Shown: positions 8,324-17,649 of the stretch, one piece after another
Numbering within the stretch: the stretch's first letter is position 1
Layout: each line of letters opens with the position of its first letter
Assembly: GCF_051388935.1 (NCBI RefSeq)
Contig: NZ_JBPKBI010000005.1
Coordinates: forward strand, 186,001-250,000
Length of the DNA: 64,000 nt
Direction: 5' to 3'
Source: Yinghuangia sp035454725
GTDB taxonomy: Bacteria; Actinomycetota; Actinomycetes; Streptomycetales; Streptomycetaceae
Notes under the pieces: generated by a model
Databases searched by the model: none
Seen by the model: only the letters and a program-made list of their open reading frames with translations
Told to the model about the DNA's origin: nothing
Program-made: the position numbers and the translations under genes

Positions 8324-9501
8324 ACCTTCCCGATACCGCTCGGCAGCGGAAGGCTCTCGCCGACCGCCTGACCGATCAAGGACACCTACGCAACCCCGCC
8401 TGGCGAGCAGCCGTCGAAGCCGTGCCCCGGGAACTCTTCCTCTCCTCCGGTGTGTTCCTCCCCGACGACGAAAGCGGTCTGTGGCGGCCGGTCACGCGCG
8501 AAAGTGTCGGCGCGGAGGAATGGGTGGAAATCGCGTACAGCGATCAGTCGTTGGTCACCCAGCTCGACGGCCACCTAACTCCCGATCGGGCCGTCGAGCC
8601 CTTACCCGGTTTCCCCACCTCTTCGTCGACCCTGCCGGCGACCGTCGTGGGAATGCTTGAAGCGCTTGACGTCGAGGACGGCCACAGCGTGGCCGAGATC
8701 GGCACCGGGACCGGCTATTCGACTGCCCTCATGTGTCACCGGCTCGGTGAGGACAACGTCACCACCATCGAGGTGGATGCCGAGGTCGCCGCCGCAGCGG
8801 ATGCCGCGTTGGAAAAAGCGGGCTTCTCCACGTGGGCGGTGACCGGTGACGGTCTTCTCGGGAACCCACACCGGGCGCCCTTTGACCGGTTGATCGCCAC
8901 GTGTGCGGTACGCCGTATTCCGTACGCGTGGGTGCGGCAGACGAAGCCCGGCGGGGTCGTCCTCGCCACGGTCGGCCCTGGCGCGTGGTCATACGGGACT
9001 GGGTTGGTCAAGCTCACCATGCGGGAGGACGGTACCGCCCAGGGCCGCATCATCGGGCGGTCATCGTTCATACCGGCTCGGGCAGAGGCTCCCGTCCCGC
9101 TGTCCGGCGACCTCACGGCACGCGCCGCGTATGTCGACACCGAGCGGAGGACGGCCCTTTCACCTGCCGTACTTGAACAGTGGATGCCTGCGTTCCTCGC
9201 CCAACTCACGGCGCCCGGTGTCCAGTTCGTACGCGCATGCAGCGGCGACGGCCGAGCGACGACTTACCTGTTCGACACCCGCCGGGAATCGTTCGCCGCC
9301 CTCTCAGAGGGCGGCGAAGAGTGGATCGTACGCCAGGGTGGACCCGTCGCAATCTGGGACGCAATCGAAGCCGCCGTGACGGCCTGGCACAACGCCGGAG
9401 AACCCGACGTCAGCGCGGTTCGGCTGACGGTCACCGCGAAGGCCCACACATATTCGATCGAGGGCGACTCGGCACTGCGGTGGGAACACCGGATCGACTG
9501 A
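8320..9501 (+). CDS. tgmC: PIMT-like methyltransferase of the ATP-grasp peptide maturase system
   Basis: A 393-residue protein resembling protein-L-isoaspartate O-methyltransferase with an extra C-terminal domain of about 170 residues. The SAM-binding motif is VAEIGTGTGYSTAL, followed by the acidic strand TTIEVD and post-I motifs. In studied graspetide clusters such an enzyme methylates an aspartate of the cross-linked peptide, which then cyclises to an aspartimide. GTG at 8320 overlaps the ligase stop by four bases; an upstream in-frame extension to 8242 lies entirely inside the ligase gene and is rejected. The insert between the substrate-binding start and motif I (LPGFPTSSSTLPATV) is typical of the family. 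Confidence 0.9.
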   Translation: MNLPDTARQRKALADRLTDQGHLRNPAWRAAVEAVPRELFLSSGVFLPDDESGLWRPVTRESVGAEEWVEIAYSDQSLVTQLDGHLTPDRAVEPLPGFPTSSSTLPATVVGMLEALDVEDGHSVAEIGTGTGYSTALMCHRLGEDNVTTIEVDAEVAAAADAALEKAGFSTWAVTGDGLLGNPHRAPFDRLIATCAVRRIPYAWVRQTKPGGVVLATVGPGAWSYGTGLVKLTMREDGTAQGRIIGRSSFIPARAEAPVPLSGDLTARAAYVDTERRTALSPAVLEQWMPAFLAQLTAPGVQFVRACSGDGRATTYLFDTRRESFAALSEGGEEWIVRQGGPVAIWDAIEAAVTAWHNAGEPDVSAVRLTVTAKAHTYSIEGDSALRWEHRID

Positions 9502-9620
9502 CATCCCGCGTGGCGAAGAGCCGACCAATCGGCCCGCCGAGCCTCGGGTCCGCCGGTCGAGCTGCCGAAGCTGTGCGTCGTCGCGGTGCGGACAGGGGTT
9601 GGGAGTGGGAACAGAAGGGG

Positions 9621-10547
9621 TCAGGCGGCGAAGGCCTGGCCTACCGTGCGGCCTATTTCGGGGCGCATGAGGTAGAAGTCGGGGTTGTGGGGGGCGGCGC
9701 CGTGTTCGAGGGTGTAGCCGCTGCGGAGTTCGGGGCCGCCGTTCTGGCGGGGGCCGGGGAAGAGGCGGGCGAGGACGGGCTCGGCGGCGATGAGGTCGTC
9801 GCGGTCGGCGAGGTTGATCCAGCGCTCGACGTACGACGGGGGCTGCGCGGGCTGCGGACGCACCCAGTCGTCGATCACGGTGTCGGGGCCGAGGGGCGAG
9901 CCGAGGGTGATCAGCAGCGGGAGCGGGCGGCGGAGGCGGTGGGCGACCTCGTACGCGATGACCGCGCCGAGTGAGTGGCCGATGACGACGCGGGTGTCGA
10001 AGCCGATGTCGGCGGCGACGCGGTCGAGGACCCGGGAACGGGTGGTGTCGTCCGTGAGGTAGCGGGTGAGCTGTGCGAGTGCCTTGTTGACGAATACGCC
10101 CGCCGAACCGGGTCCGTCCGCGGCGAACCATTTGAGGCCCGACAGCCCGCAGGTCGGCGACAGGACGACCGTGCGGCCGGTCTGGTCGGGGCCGCCCTCC
10201 AGTCGCGCGATCTCCCGCGCGGCCCGCTGCCGCTCGGGCGGTGCGGAACTGCGCGCGGCGGCCCGGTCGAGCCATTCGCGGCCTATGCGGTCGGCCATCT
10301 CCTGGCGCAGGCCGTCGGCCTCGGCGGCGTCCGGTTGTGACGGGTGACGGCGCAGCATGTCGCCGTAGAACGCCATCCGGGCGTCGATGCCGCGGCGGGT
10401 CTGGCGGTACTTCCACAGTCGGTCGGCGGTCTCCGGGTAGCCGGCGGCTTTGACGCCGCGGGCCAGCCGGGGCAGCCATTCGTCCTCCAGGCTGCGGGCC
10501 GACCTGAACTCCTGTGCGATCCCGTGCACCAGCACGATTGCGGCCAT
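9621..10547 (-). CDS. Alpha/beta hydrolase-fold protein
   Basis: A 308-residue soluble protein with the fold's first strand AAIVLVHGIAQEF at the N-terminus and the nucleophile elbow VVIGHSLGAVIAYEVAH in the middle, followed by LITLGSPLG, a pattern seen in lipase-like and PGAP1-like hydrolases. A late histidine (GAAPHNPDFY) may complete the triad. The ATG at 10547 is preferred because GGGAGGGG lies six bases upstream; the frame is open to 10667 but those 40 residues are not conserved-looking. Convergent with the RiPP locus, 119 bases away. The substrate is unknown. Confidence 0.82.
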   Translation of the reverse strand: MAAIVLVHGIAQEFRSARSLEDEWLPRLARGVKAAGYPETADRLWKYRQTRRGIDARMAFYGDMLRRHPSQPDAAEADGLRQEMADRIGREWLDRAAARSSAPPERQRAAREIARLEGGPDQTGRTVVLSPTCGLSGLKWFAADGPGSAGVFVNKALAQLTRYLTDDTTRSRVLDRVAADIGFDTRVVIGHSLGAVIAYEVAHRLRRPLPLLITLGSPLGPDTVIDDWVRPQPAQPPSYVERWINLADRDDLIAAEPVLARLFPGPRQNGGPELRSGYTLEHGAAPHNPDFYLMRPEIGRTVGQAFAA

Positions 10548-11018
10548 CGCTCCCCTCCCAAGCCCCCGAGTCTCGAAGAGTGCACGTGCACGTCGCGAAA
10601 GCCCGGACTGCGCGGGGATCGCAGGCCGAAAAGTCGTTTCGCTACCTACTCTTACCCACCCAGTCACCGAAGTTGCCTTCGTGGTAACGGGATATTGCGG
10701 CCATGTGAGCGAACACTGACCCCGTGCGCGACACTCGGCCCGGCGAACGCGTTGGGTGACGGGTTGATCACGGAGGGATCAGGCGTCAACTGCCCTGCGA
10801 GGGAGGCATCCGAGCCGGTCACCGAACTCGCCTCCGGCGGGCGGAGTATGACGAAGGCTCAGGCCGCGGTGCGAGATGTCGGTCGTGAGTCCGCACAGGT
10901 ACGGCTCATCGAACGCGGAGCGGGAGAACGGCGGGCCGGTATCGGCACGCCGCGAGGCGGTGTCCGTCGGTCCGAATTGCCGGCCTGCGGGCTGAACTCC
11001 CCGTCCCCCGGGCGGTTT
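10548..11018. other. Intergenic stretch of 471 bases
   Basis: Lies between the hydrolase start and the mnmA stop, both on the minus strand. Frames here have poor codon character and no ribosome binding site. It should carry the hydrolase promoter and the mnmA transcript end; I recognise no specific site. Confidence 0.5.
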
Positions 11019-12224
11019 TCAGACGGTCGCGGCGCGGGTGGTCGCGTCGATCGTGGCGGAGCCGACGACGCGTGATCCCTCGTACAGGACGACGGCCTGG
11101 CCCCGCGCGACGCCCCGGATCGGGGCGCGCAGGCGCACGGTGACGCGGTCGCCGTCGAACTCGGCGACGGCCGGGTACTCGTCGCCGTGGGCACGGACCT
11201 GGGCGGTGCACTCCAGCGTCCCGGTCGGCGGCCGTCCGCACCAGCGGGCGCGGATGCCGGTCAGGGCGCCGACGTCGAGCGCGTCGGCCGGGCCGACCGT
11301 GACGGTGTTGTCGACCGGCGAGATGTCGAGGACGTAGCGCGGCTTGCCGTCCGCCGCCGGGCGGCCGATGCGCAGGCCCTTGCGCTGCCCGACGGTGTAG
11401 GCGTAGGCGCCGTCGTGCTCGCCGAGCTTGGTGCCGTCGGTGTCGACGATGTCGCCGGGCGTACGGCCGAGCCGCGTGGCGAGGAACGCCTGCGTGTCGC
11501 CGTCGGCGATGAAGCAGATGTCGTGGCTGTCGGGCTTGCGGGCGACGGCCAGGCCGCGGCGCTCGGCCTCGTCACGCACCGCGTCCTTGGTGTCGGTGCC
11601 GAGCGGGAACAACGCGTGCGCGAGCTGGTCGGAGTCGAGGACTCCGAGAACGTACGACTGGTCCTTCGCGTGGTCCGAAGAGCGGTGCAGCTCACGGCCG
11701 TCGGGGCCGTCGACGAGCACGGCGTAGTGGCCGGTGCAGACCGCGTCGAAGCCGAGGGCGAGCGCGCGGTCGAGCAGGGCGGCGAACTTGATCTTCTCGT
11801 TGCAGCGCAGACACGGGTTCGGTGTGCGCCCGGCCTCGTACTCGGCGAAGAAGTCCTCGATGACGTCCTCGCGGAACCGCTCGGCCAGGTCCCACACATA
11901 AAACGGGATGCCGATGACGTCGGCGGCCCGGCGGGCGTCGCGCGCGTCCTCCAGCGTGCAGCAGCCGCGGGCACCGGTCCGGAACGACTTCGGGTTCTCC
12001 GAGAGGGCCAGGTGCACGCCGGTCACGTCGTGCCCCGCCTCGTGCGCGCGGGCCGCCGCGACGGCGGAGTCGACACCGCCGGACATCGCGGCGAGCACGC
12101 GCAGGGGCCGCGCGGCGGAGTCGGCGGGCCGGGCGGGACGGGGGGCGGCGGTCTCGCCCGGCTCGGGCAGCGCGGGGATGAGCTCGCACGCGTCCGGGGT
12201 CGGGGAGATGGCGGGGTCAGTCAT
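11019..12224 (-). CDS. mnmA: tRNA-specific 2-thiouridylase MnmA
   Basis: Thiolates U34 of tRNAs for Lys, Glu and Gln after ATP activation. The 401-residue protein has the PP-loop AAMSGGVDSAVAA, the catalytic cysteine in TPNPCLRCNEKIKF, the second catalytic cysteine in HDICFIADGD, and the CTGHYA and YTVGQRKGL motifs that bind tRNA and substrate. The ATG at 12224 gives an N-terminal tail of about 44 residues before the PP-loop strand; a frame extension to 12326 is rejected. The cysteine desulfurase gene lies upstream on the same strand, 327 bases away, and is the likely sulfur donor. Confidence 0.96.
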   Translation of the reverse strand: MTDPAISPTPDACELIPALPEPGETAAPRPARPADSAARPLRVLAAMSGGVDSAVAAARAHEAGHDVTGVHLALSENPKSFRTGARGCCTLEDARDARRAADVIGIPFYVWDLAERFREDVIEDFFAEYEAGRTPNPCLRCNEKIKFAALLDRALALGFDAVCTGHYAVLVDGPDGRELHRSSDHAKDQSYVLGVLDSDQLAHALFPLGTDTKDAVRDEAERRGLAVARKPDSHDICFIADGDTQAFLATRLGRTPGDIVDTDGTKLGEHDGAYAYTVGQRKGLRIGRPAADGKPRYVLDISPVDNTVTVGPADALDVGALTGIRARWCGRPPTGTLECTAQVRAHGDEYPAVAEFDGDRVTVRLRAPIRGVARGQAVVLYEGSRVVGSATIDATTRAATV

Positions 12225-12551
12225 AACCCGTCCAGGGTACGGGCTTCGGACCGGCTCTTTCGCGTGGGTTTTCGATGCCGCGGCAGGCGCCGGGCCCGCC
12301 CGGCGGGCCACGGGCCGCGGGAGCACCGGTCAGGGCGATGGGGGCGACGGCGGGGCCGCGGGTGCGTGGTGCCCGAGGACTCCCGCACCGGCGTCGCCGC
12401 GGGCGAGCCGCCGGGTGCGTGGTCGTCCCGGTGCCGAACACGACCCCCGATCGCGGCCGTCGGCTGCGTGAGGCGCCGTCCGACCACCGGACCAGGCCTC
12501 GACTCGCGCCCATCGGGCGATGCGCCGTCGAACGTCACCGACGGCGCCGCG
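12225..12551. other. Intergenic stretch of 327 bases
   Basis: Separates the cysteine desulfurase stop from the mnmA start on the minus strand. No gene-like frame, repeat or hairpin of note was seen; a promoter for mnmA may lie here. Confidence 0.45.
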
Positions 12552-13739
12552 TCAGCGGCGCTGCGACGTCAGTCCCGCCATGCGGGCCCTGGCCACCACC
12601 GGGCCGATCGCCTCGGTCAGCCGGTCGACCTCGGCCATCGTCGACGTGTGGCCCAGGCTGAAGCGCAGCGATCCGCGCGCGCGGGCGGCGTCGGCGCCCA
12701 TCGCGAGCAGCACGTGGCTGGGCTGGGCGACCCCGGCCGAGCAGGCGGAGCCGGTCGAGCATTCGATGCCGCGGGCGTCCAGCAGGAGCAGGAGCGAGTC
12801 GCCTTCGCAGCCCGGGAACGAGAAGTGCGCGTTGGCGGGCAGGCGGTGGGCCGGGTCGAGGCGCGCGTCGCCGTTGAGTTCGGCGTCGGGGACCTCTTCG
12901 AGCATGCGCCGGACCAGGGTGTCGCGCAGTTCGCCGACCCGCACCGCGTACTCGGGCTGTTCGCGTACGGCGACTTCCGCGGCGGCGGCGAACGCGGCGA
13001 TCGAGGGGGTGTCGAGCGTTCCGGAACGCACGTCGCGCTCCTGGCCGCCGCCGTGCAGCAGCGGCACGGGCGTCATGTTGCGGCCCAGCAGCAGCGCGCC
13101 GCAGCCGAGCGGGCCGCCGAGCTTGTGCCCGGAGACGGTCATGGCGTCCAGGCCCGAGGCGGCGAAGTCGACCGGGATCTGGCCGACCGCCTGGACCGCG
13201 TCGGCGTGCATCGGAACGCCGTACTCGTGGGCGACCTCGACCAGTTCGGCGACCGGCTGGACGGTGCCCACCTCGTTGTTCGCCCACATGACGCTCACCA
13301 GGGCGACGCTGTCGGGATCGCGGGCGATCGCGGCACGCAGCACGTCGGGCCGCACGCGGCCGTCGGCGTCGACGTCCAGCCACTCGACGACGGCACCTTC
13401 GCCCGCGGTGAGCCATTCGATCGCATCCATGACGGCGTGGTGCTCGACGGGGGACGCGAGAATGCGCCGACGGTTCGGCGCGGCGGCGACGCGCGACCAG
13501 TACAGGCCCTTGACCGCGAGGTTGTCGGCCTCGGTGCCGCCTGCGGTGAACACGACTTCGCTCGGCCGAGCGCCGACCGCCTCGGCAAGGATCTCGCGTG
13601 ACTCTTCGACGACGCGGCGGGCCCGGCGTCCGGAAGCGTGCAGGGACGACGGGTTGCCGAGCACAGTGAGTTGTCCGGTCATGGCCCGGACCGCCTCGGG
13701 GCGCATCGGAGTGGTCGCCGCATGATCGAAGTAGGCCAT
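12552..13739 (-). CDS. Cysteine desulfurase (NifS/IscS family)
   Basis: A 395-residue PLP enzyme that removes sulfur from cysteine to give alanine and an enzyme persulfide. The N-terminus is the family signature YFDHAATTPM, the PLP lysine lies in TVSGHKLGGPLGCGAL, and the persulfide cysteine in STGSACSAGVAQPSHVL. The PLP phosphate loop AGGTEADNLAVKG is also present. The ATG at 13739 has GGAG six bases upstream; a longer frame to 14168 runs through the divergent gene and is rejected. Its place beside mnmA indicates a role in tRNA 2-thiolation, though other sulfur acceptors are possible. Confidence 0.95.
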   Translation of the reverse strand: MAYFDHAATTPMRPEAVRAMTGQLTVLGNPSSLHASGRRARRVVEESREILAEAVGARPSEVVFTAGGTEADNLAVKGLYWSRVAAAPNRRRILASPVEHHAVMDAIEWLTAGEGAVVEWLDVDADGRVRPDVLRAAIARDPDSVALVSVMWANNEVGTVQPVAELVEVAHEYGVPMHADAVQAVGQIPVDFAASGLDAMTVSGHKLGGPLGCGALLLGRNMTPVPLLHGGGQERDVRSGTLDTPSIAAFAAAAEVAVREQPEYAVRVGELRDTLVRRMLEEVPDAELNGDARLDPAHRLPANAHFSFPGCEGDSLLLLLDARGIECSTGSACSAGVAQPSHVLLAMGADAARARGSLRFSLGHTSTMAEVDRLTEAIGPVVARARMAGLTSQRR

Positions 13740-13908
13740 TGCGCTCCGAAGTCTAGTCCCGACGGGGTTACCCAAGTCGGGCAGGCCGGAACGACCGGTT
13801 CCGCCTGGCCGCACGACCGTTCGCTCGGGCCGCGTCAACGCATCCCATGCGGATGCATCCGCGAGATATCGCCCCGCGCCGGGCTTGGGCCGCCGTAGCC
13901 TCGCGCCC

Positions 13909-15420
13909 ATGGACGCCCGACTTCGAGCCCTCTGTGACCTGTCCGTCGCGCGCGCCCGGGAAGGCGCGGGCCTGCACGAATACGACGGGAGGATCCAAGA
14001 CCTCTCCCCCGACGGGGTCCGCGCGGGGCTCGCGGCACTCGGCACCGGCTCGGCACCGCTGCGGGACCCCCACGACGAGGCGCACCTCGCCGTCTTCGAG
14101 GAGCACGCGCGCATCGTGTACGGCGACCTCGAACTCCACCGCCGTGACCCGCGCATGCACATCAACAACCTCGAACTCGCCTTCTACGACAAGCACTACG
14201 CCCCGGCCGAGGAACGCGCCGAAGCTCGTGCCCGGCACCTCGCGCAGTGGCCCGACGCCGTCGACATGGCGCTCGCCTCGCTCGATCGCGTACCCGCGCC
14301 CGTCGCCGACGCGCTGCTCCCCGCCGCCCGCGGCCACGCCGCCGCGGTCCGGCCCGAGGACGGCGAGAACGGCACGCGCGGACTCGCCGCGCTGGCCAGG
14401 CTCGTCGCGCATCTGGAGGCAGCCGCCCGCGACGGCGACCCCGACCCTGCTCTCGGCGGTCCCGCGCTGACGCGCCTGATGGGGTCGAGCGAGGCGACGG
14501 CCGTCGACCTGGGCACGCTCGCCGAGCGAGCGGACGCGGAACGCAACCGGCTGCGCGAGATGCTGGCCGACGCGTGCGAGGCGTATGACGCGAGCCGCGG
14601 CGTGGCGGAGATCGTCCCGGAACTGCTGGCCGACCACCCTGGCCCCGAGGGCATCGTGGCCGAGGCGCAGGCGCTGACCGCCGAGGTGATCGCGTTCAGC
14701 CGGGAGAAGCGGCTGGCGCCGTACCTCGACGGGGTGTGCGAGGTCGGCCCGGCCCCGGAGTCGATGCGCTGGTCCGTGGCGATGATGTCGTGGAACGCGC
14801 CGGGCGAGGCCGAGGCGCCGTCGTGGTACTTCGTGACGCCGCCCGAGCCGGACTGGCCGGCCGACGAGGCCGAGGAATGGCTCACACTCTTCAGCCGTAC
14901 GACGCTTCCGGCCATCACGGCGCACGAGGTGGCGCCCGGCCACTTCGCACACGGGCGCGCGCTCCGGCGCGCATCGTCGGACGTGCGCCGGGTGCTGCAC
15001 TCGTCGACGTTCTGCGAGGGCTGGGCGCACTACACCGAGGAACTCCTCGTCGAGGAGGGCTTCCGCGCCGACGATCCGAGGTACGCGATCGGCGTGTGCC
15101 TGGAGGCGCTCGTACGCGTGACCCGGCTCGCGTCCGCGATCGGCCTGCACACCGGCACGATGGACGTCGCCGAGTCGACGCGCCGCTTCATGGCCGACGC
15201 CCACCTCGCCCGTGCGGGCGCGGCCGGCGAGGCCCGGCGGGGCACCTTCGACCCAAACTACGGCTGCTACACGTGGGGCAAGCTCGCGCTCCTCGACCTG
15301 CGCGACGTGGCCAGGAAGGAATGGGGTGACGGCTTCACCCCGGAACGCTTCCACACCGCCCTGCTCGACCTCGGCAGCCCGCCGCTCGGCCTGATCGGCA
15401 CGGCGATCGAGCGGGGTTGA
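13909..15420 (+). CDS. DUF885 family protein, putative zinc peptidase
   Basis: A 503-residue cytoplasmic protein. The key motif is AITAHEVAPGHFAHGRALRR, in which HEVAPGH matches the HExxxGH-type zinc site of DUF885 proteins, with a downstream glutamate-rich helix (STFCEGWAHYTEELLVEEGF) supplying further ligands and a C-terminal YTWGKLALLDLR. The family is thought to be metallopeptidases related to carboxypeptidase Taq/M32, but few members have a known substrate. The ATG at 13909 is chosen; the frame opens at a TTG 24 bases earlier and neither has a strong ribosome binding site. It diverges from the cysteine desulfurase with 169 bases between. Confidence 0.85.
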   Translation: MDARLRALCDLSVARAREGAGLHEYDGRIQDLSPDGVRAGLAALGTGSAPLRDPHDEAHLAVFEEHARIVYGDLELHRRDPRMHINNLELAFYDKHYAPAEERAEARARHLAQWPDAVDMALASLDRVPAPVADALLPAARGHAAAVRPEDGENGTRGLAALARLVAHLEAAARDGDPDPALGGPALTRLMGSSEATAVDLGTLAERADAERNRLREMLADACEAYDASRGVAEIVPELLADHPGPEGIVAEAQALTAEVIAFSREKRLAPYLDGVCEVGPAPESMRWSVAMMSWNAPGEAEAPSWYFVTPPEPDWPADEAEEWLTLFSRTTLPAITAHEVAPGHFAHGRALRRASSDVRRVLHSSTFCEGWAHYTEELLVEEGFRADDPRYAIGVCLEALVRVTRLASAIGLHTGTMDVAESTRRFMADAHLARAGAAGEARRGTFDPNYGCYTWGKLALLDLRDVARKEWGDGFTPERFHTALLDLGSPPLGLIGTAIERG

Positions 15421-15503
15421 GGTGTCGCCGCACGGCCGTCGGCTACGGACCGGGGGGACCGTACGGCGGCTGCCCCGCCTGCGGCCCCGCCGGTGGCCGG
15501 AAC

Positions 15504-16202
15504 TCACAAAAACGAACGGGTGTTCTCCCGCATCCACTTGGCGATCGGGTTGTACTGGTCGTCCAAGGTGATCGACGACATGGTGATGCCCCGCAGCATC
15601 CCGGCCGCCCGCGACATCGCGAACGTCATGCGGTCGACCGTCGCCGGGTCGTTGTCGACCAGCCGCGTCCCGATCACGAGGCGGGGAGCACCGATAGCGG
15701 GCTCGACGTACGCGCGGTGCGCCGCGCGCACCACCCCCGACGCCGCGAGCTCGGAACTCAGCGTCGACCAGAACGCCGAGTCGTCCACGAGCGGTTCACC
15801 GACGCGCAGCGGGCCGGGCGGCAGTCTGTCGAGGCCACCGACGATGCGCCACAGATCAAGCCACGGAACACCGACACCGCCGCCCTGCCGGTGCGGGTTG
15901 AGCCAGATGCCCCAGTGGTCCGGATACAGCGTCCCGGCGATCTCGACGACCGCGTGGACCTCCCAGCCCCGGTCCCAGCGGCTCTCGCGCAACTGCTCCT
16001 CGGAGGTGAACGCCGGGGCGTAGCGGGCTCCGTGGACCTCCATGTTGCCGTACTGCGCGTCCGGACTGCCGGGTTCGCCCTGCCACAGGAGCATCCACAC
16101 GTGGCCTCGGGCGAGAGCCTCCAGCAACCGCTCGTACGCCTCGTAGCCCTGCGGCGCGACCTGCCGCACGGCATGCTCCACCTCATTGGCGGGAAACGCC
16201 AC
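15504..16202 (-). CDS. SseB family protein (copy 1)
   Basis: A 232-residue soluble protein starting at GTG 16202 behind GGAGGGG. It shares its N-terminal sequence (AFPANEVEHAV) and overall plan with the neighbouring gene: an SseB N-terminal domain (VWMLLWQGEP ... YAPAFTSEEQLRES) and a C-terminal SseB-type domain ending NPIAKWMREN. SseB was named for enhanced serine sensitivity in E. coli; the molecular role in actinomycetes is unknown. The next copy upstream on the same strand begins 786 bases away and ends 69 bases before this start, so the two form a pair. Confidence 0.85.
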   Translation of the reverse strand: MAFPANEVEHAVRQVAPQGYEAYERLLEALARGHVWMLLWQGEPGSPDAQYGNMEVHGARYAPAFTSEEQLRESRWDRGWEVHAVVEIAGTLYPDHWGIWLNPHRQGGGVGVPWLDLWRIVGGLDRLPPGPLRVGEPLVDDSAFWSTLSSELAASGVVRAAHRAYVEPAIGAPRLVIGTRLVDNDPATVDRMTFAMSRAAGMLRGITMSSITLDDQYNPIAKWMRENTRSFL

Positions 16203-16271
16203 AGTCCCCTCCGTCTGCGCTGCGTGACGACGAGCTCATCGTAGAGCCGCGGCGGGGCCGCGGCCGGGGGA

Positions 16272-16988
16272 CTAGAAAGCCCGCTCGTAGAAGGGGCGTA
16301 CGGCGTCGAGCATCCAGTCGCCGATCGGGTCCTGGGCGAGGTCGATCAGCACCAGGTTGACCGGCCACGGCGATCCCGCCCGGCCGACCGCGCGCTCCAG
16401 TGCGGCGATCGTCTCGCGGCGGTCCTGCTCCTGCCAGCGGTCGAGTTCGACACCGATGAACAGGCAGGGCGCGTCGGTTTCGACGACGCCGAGGGCGCGC
16501 CGGGCGGTCAGGACCACGGCGGTGGCGGCGAACTCCTCGGCGGCGGCGGCGAGAAGGACGTACGGCTCTTCGTTCGGGGCCGGTTCGGCCAGCGTGACGC
16601 GCGCCCCCGCGGAACCCGCGCCCGGAACGCGCGCGAGCTCCAGCACGCCCTGCGGCGGAATCGGAAAGCCCACCTCGCCACCGGGGTTCACGGCCATGCC
16701 GATGTACGGCGGCAGCCCGCGCGCGAATTCGCGGACCGGGGCCACGGTGAAGGCCATCGGGCCGGCAATGCGCCGGAACTGCTCCTCGGAGCTGAAGACC
16801 GGCACGTAGTGCCCGCCGGCTATCTCCGTCGTGGGCAAGGTGAGTTCGGTGTCCTGCGGGCCTCCCCCGGCCGGCAGCGGCACCCACACCTCGCCCTCCG
16901 CGAGCGCGTCGAACAGCTCGGCGGTGCGCGACGTGTCGTGCAGCGCGGCGACGAGGCAGCGCTCAACGTGGTTCGCCGGGAAGGCCAC
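16272..16988 (-). CDS. SseB family protein (copy 2)
   Basis: A 238-residue paralogue of the next gene downstream. The start is the GTG at 16988, with GGAGG five bases upstream; the GTG two codons earlier would collide with that site, and the chosen start aligns exactly with the paralogue (AFPANHVERCLV against AFPANEVEHAVR). Conserved parts are VWVPLPAGGG, HYVPVFSSEEQFRR and the C-terminal DPIGDWMLDAVRPFYERAF. It probably arose by tandem duplication followed by strong divergence. Function unknown. Confidence 0.86.
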   Translation of the reverse strand: MAFPANHVERCLVAALHDTSRTAELFDALAEGEVWVPLPAGGGPQDTELTLPTTEIAGGHYVPVFSSEEQFRRIAGPMAFTVAPVREFARGLPPYIGMAVNPGGEVGFPIPPQGVLELARVPGAGSAGARVTLAEPAPNEEPYVLLAAAAEEFAATAVVLTARRALGVVETDAPCLFIGVELDRWQEQDRRETIAALERAVGRAGSPWPVNLVLIDLAQDPIGDWMLDAVRPFYERAF

Positions 16989-17097
16989 GGCCACCTCCTG
17001 ATTCGCCGTTGACGCGGGGCGCACCAGCCTAGTGCGGTGCCGGAAGCGGCGGGGACCCGTCTCGGATCCCCGCCGCATCGTGAACGAACTCCCCCTG

Positions 17098-17526
17098 CTA
17101 CGAAAGCAGTTCGGCCTCCAGCGTGATCGGCGCGCCGGCCAGCGCCTTGCTCACCGGGCAGTTCGCCTTCGCGTTCTCCGCGGCGACCTGGAAGTCCTCG
17201 GCGGAGAGGCCCGGAACACGCGCCCGCACCGACAGGGCGATGCCGGTGATGCCCTCGCCGGGCTGGAAGGTGACGTTCGCCTTCGTCTCGACGGACTCCG
17301 GAGGCGTGCCGGCGCCCGCGAGCGCGTGCGAGAGCGCCATCGAGTAGCACGACGAGTGCGCGGCGGCGATCAGCTCCTCGGGGCTGGTCTTGCCGTTCGC
17401 GGCTTCGGCCCGCGACGGCCAGGAGACGTCGTACGTCCCCACCCCGGACGAGTCGAGCGACACGGTCCCGGAGCCGCCCATCAGCGGGCCCTTCCAGTTG
17501 GTGGTGGCGGTGCGCGTGGTCGCCAT
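17098..17526 (-). CDS. OsmC/Ohr family peroxiredoxin-like protein
   Basis: A 142-residue protein of the OsmC type, which reduces organic hydroperoxides with two cysteines. Both are visible: SSCYSMALSHALAGAG in the central helix and NCPVSKALAG near the C-terminus. The start motif TTNWKGPLMGGSG is typical. The ATG at 17526 has AAGGAG about eight bases upstream; the longer frame to 17625 is rejected. It stands alone, divergent from the riboswitch-controlled gcv operon. Confidence 0.93.
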   Translation of the reverse strand: MATTRTATTNWKGPLMGGSGTVSLDSSGVGTYDVSWPSRAEAANGKTSPEELIAAAHSSCYSMALSHALAGAGTPPESVETKANVTFQPGEGITGIALSVRARVPGLSAEDFQVAAENAKANCPVSKALAGAPITLEAELLS

Positions 17527-17649
17527 GAGTGGGACTCCTTGTTCGCTGGGTGTCTTGTCGCGGCCCACGCTAATCCGGTGCCCGGAGCCGGTGCACGTCG
17601 TGGGCGACCGATAGCATGCGCGCACAACTTCACACCGGCTCTCGACCCC

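Noticed and set aside
11187..13601. 804-codon plus-strand frame over mnmA and the cysteine desulfurase gene
   Set aside because: It covers two unmistakable minus-strand genes and encodes a low-complexity Arg/Val/Gly-rich peptide.
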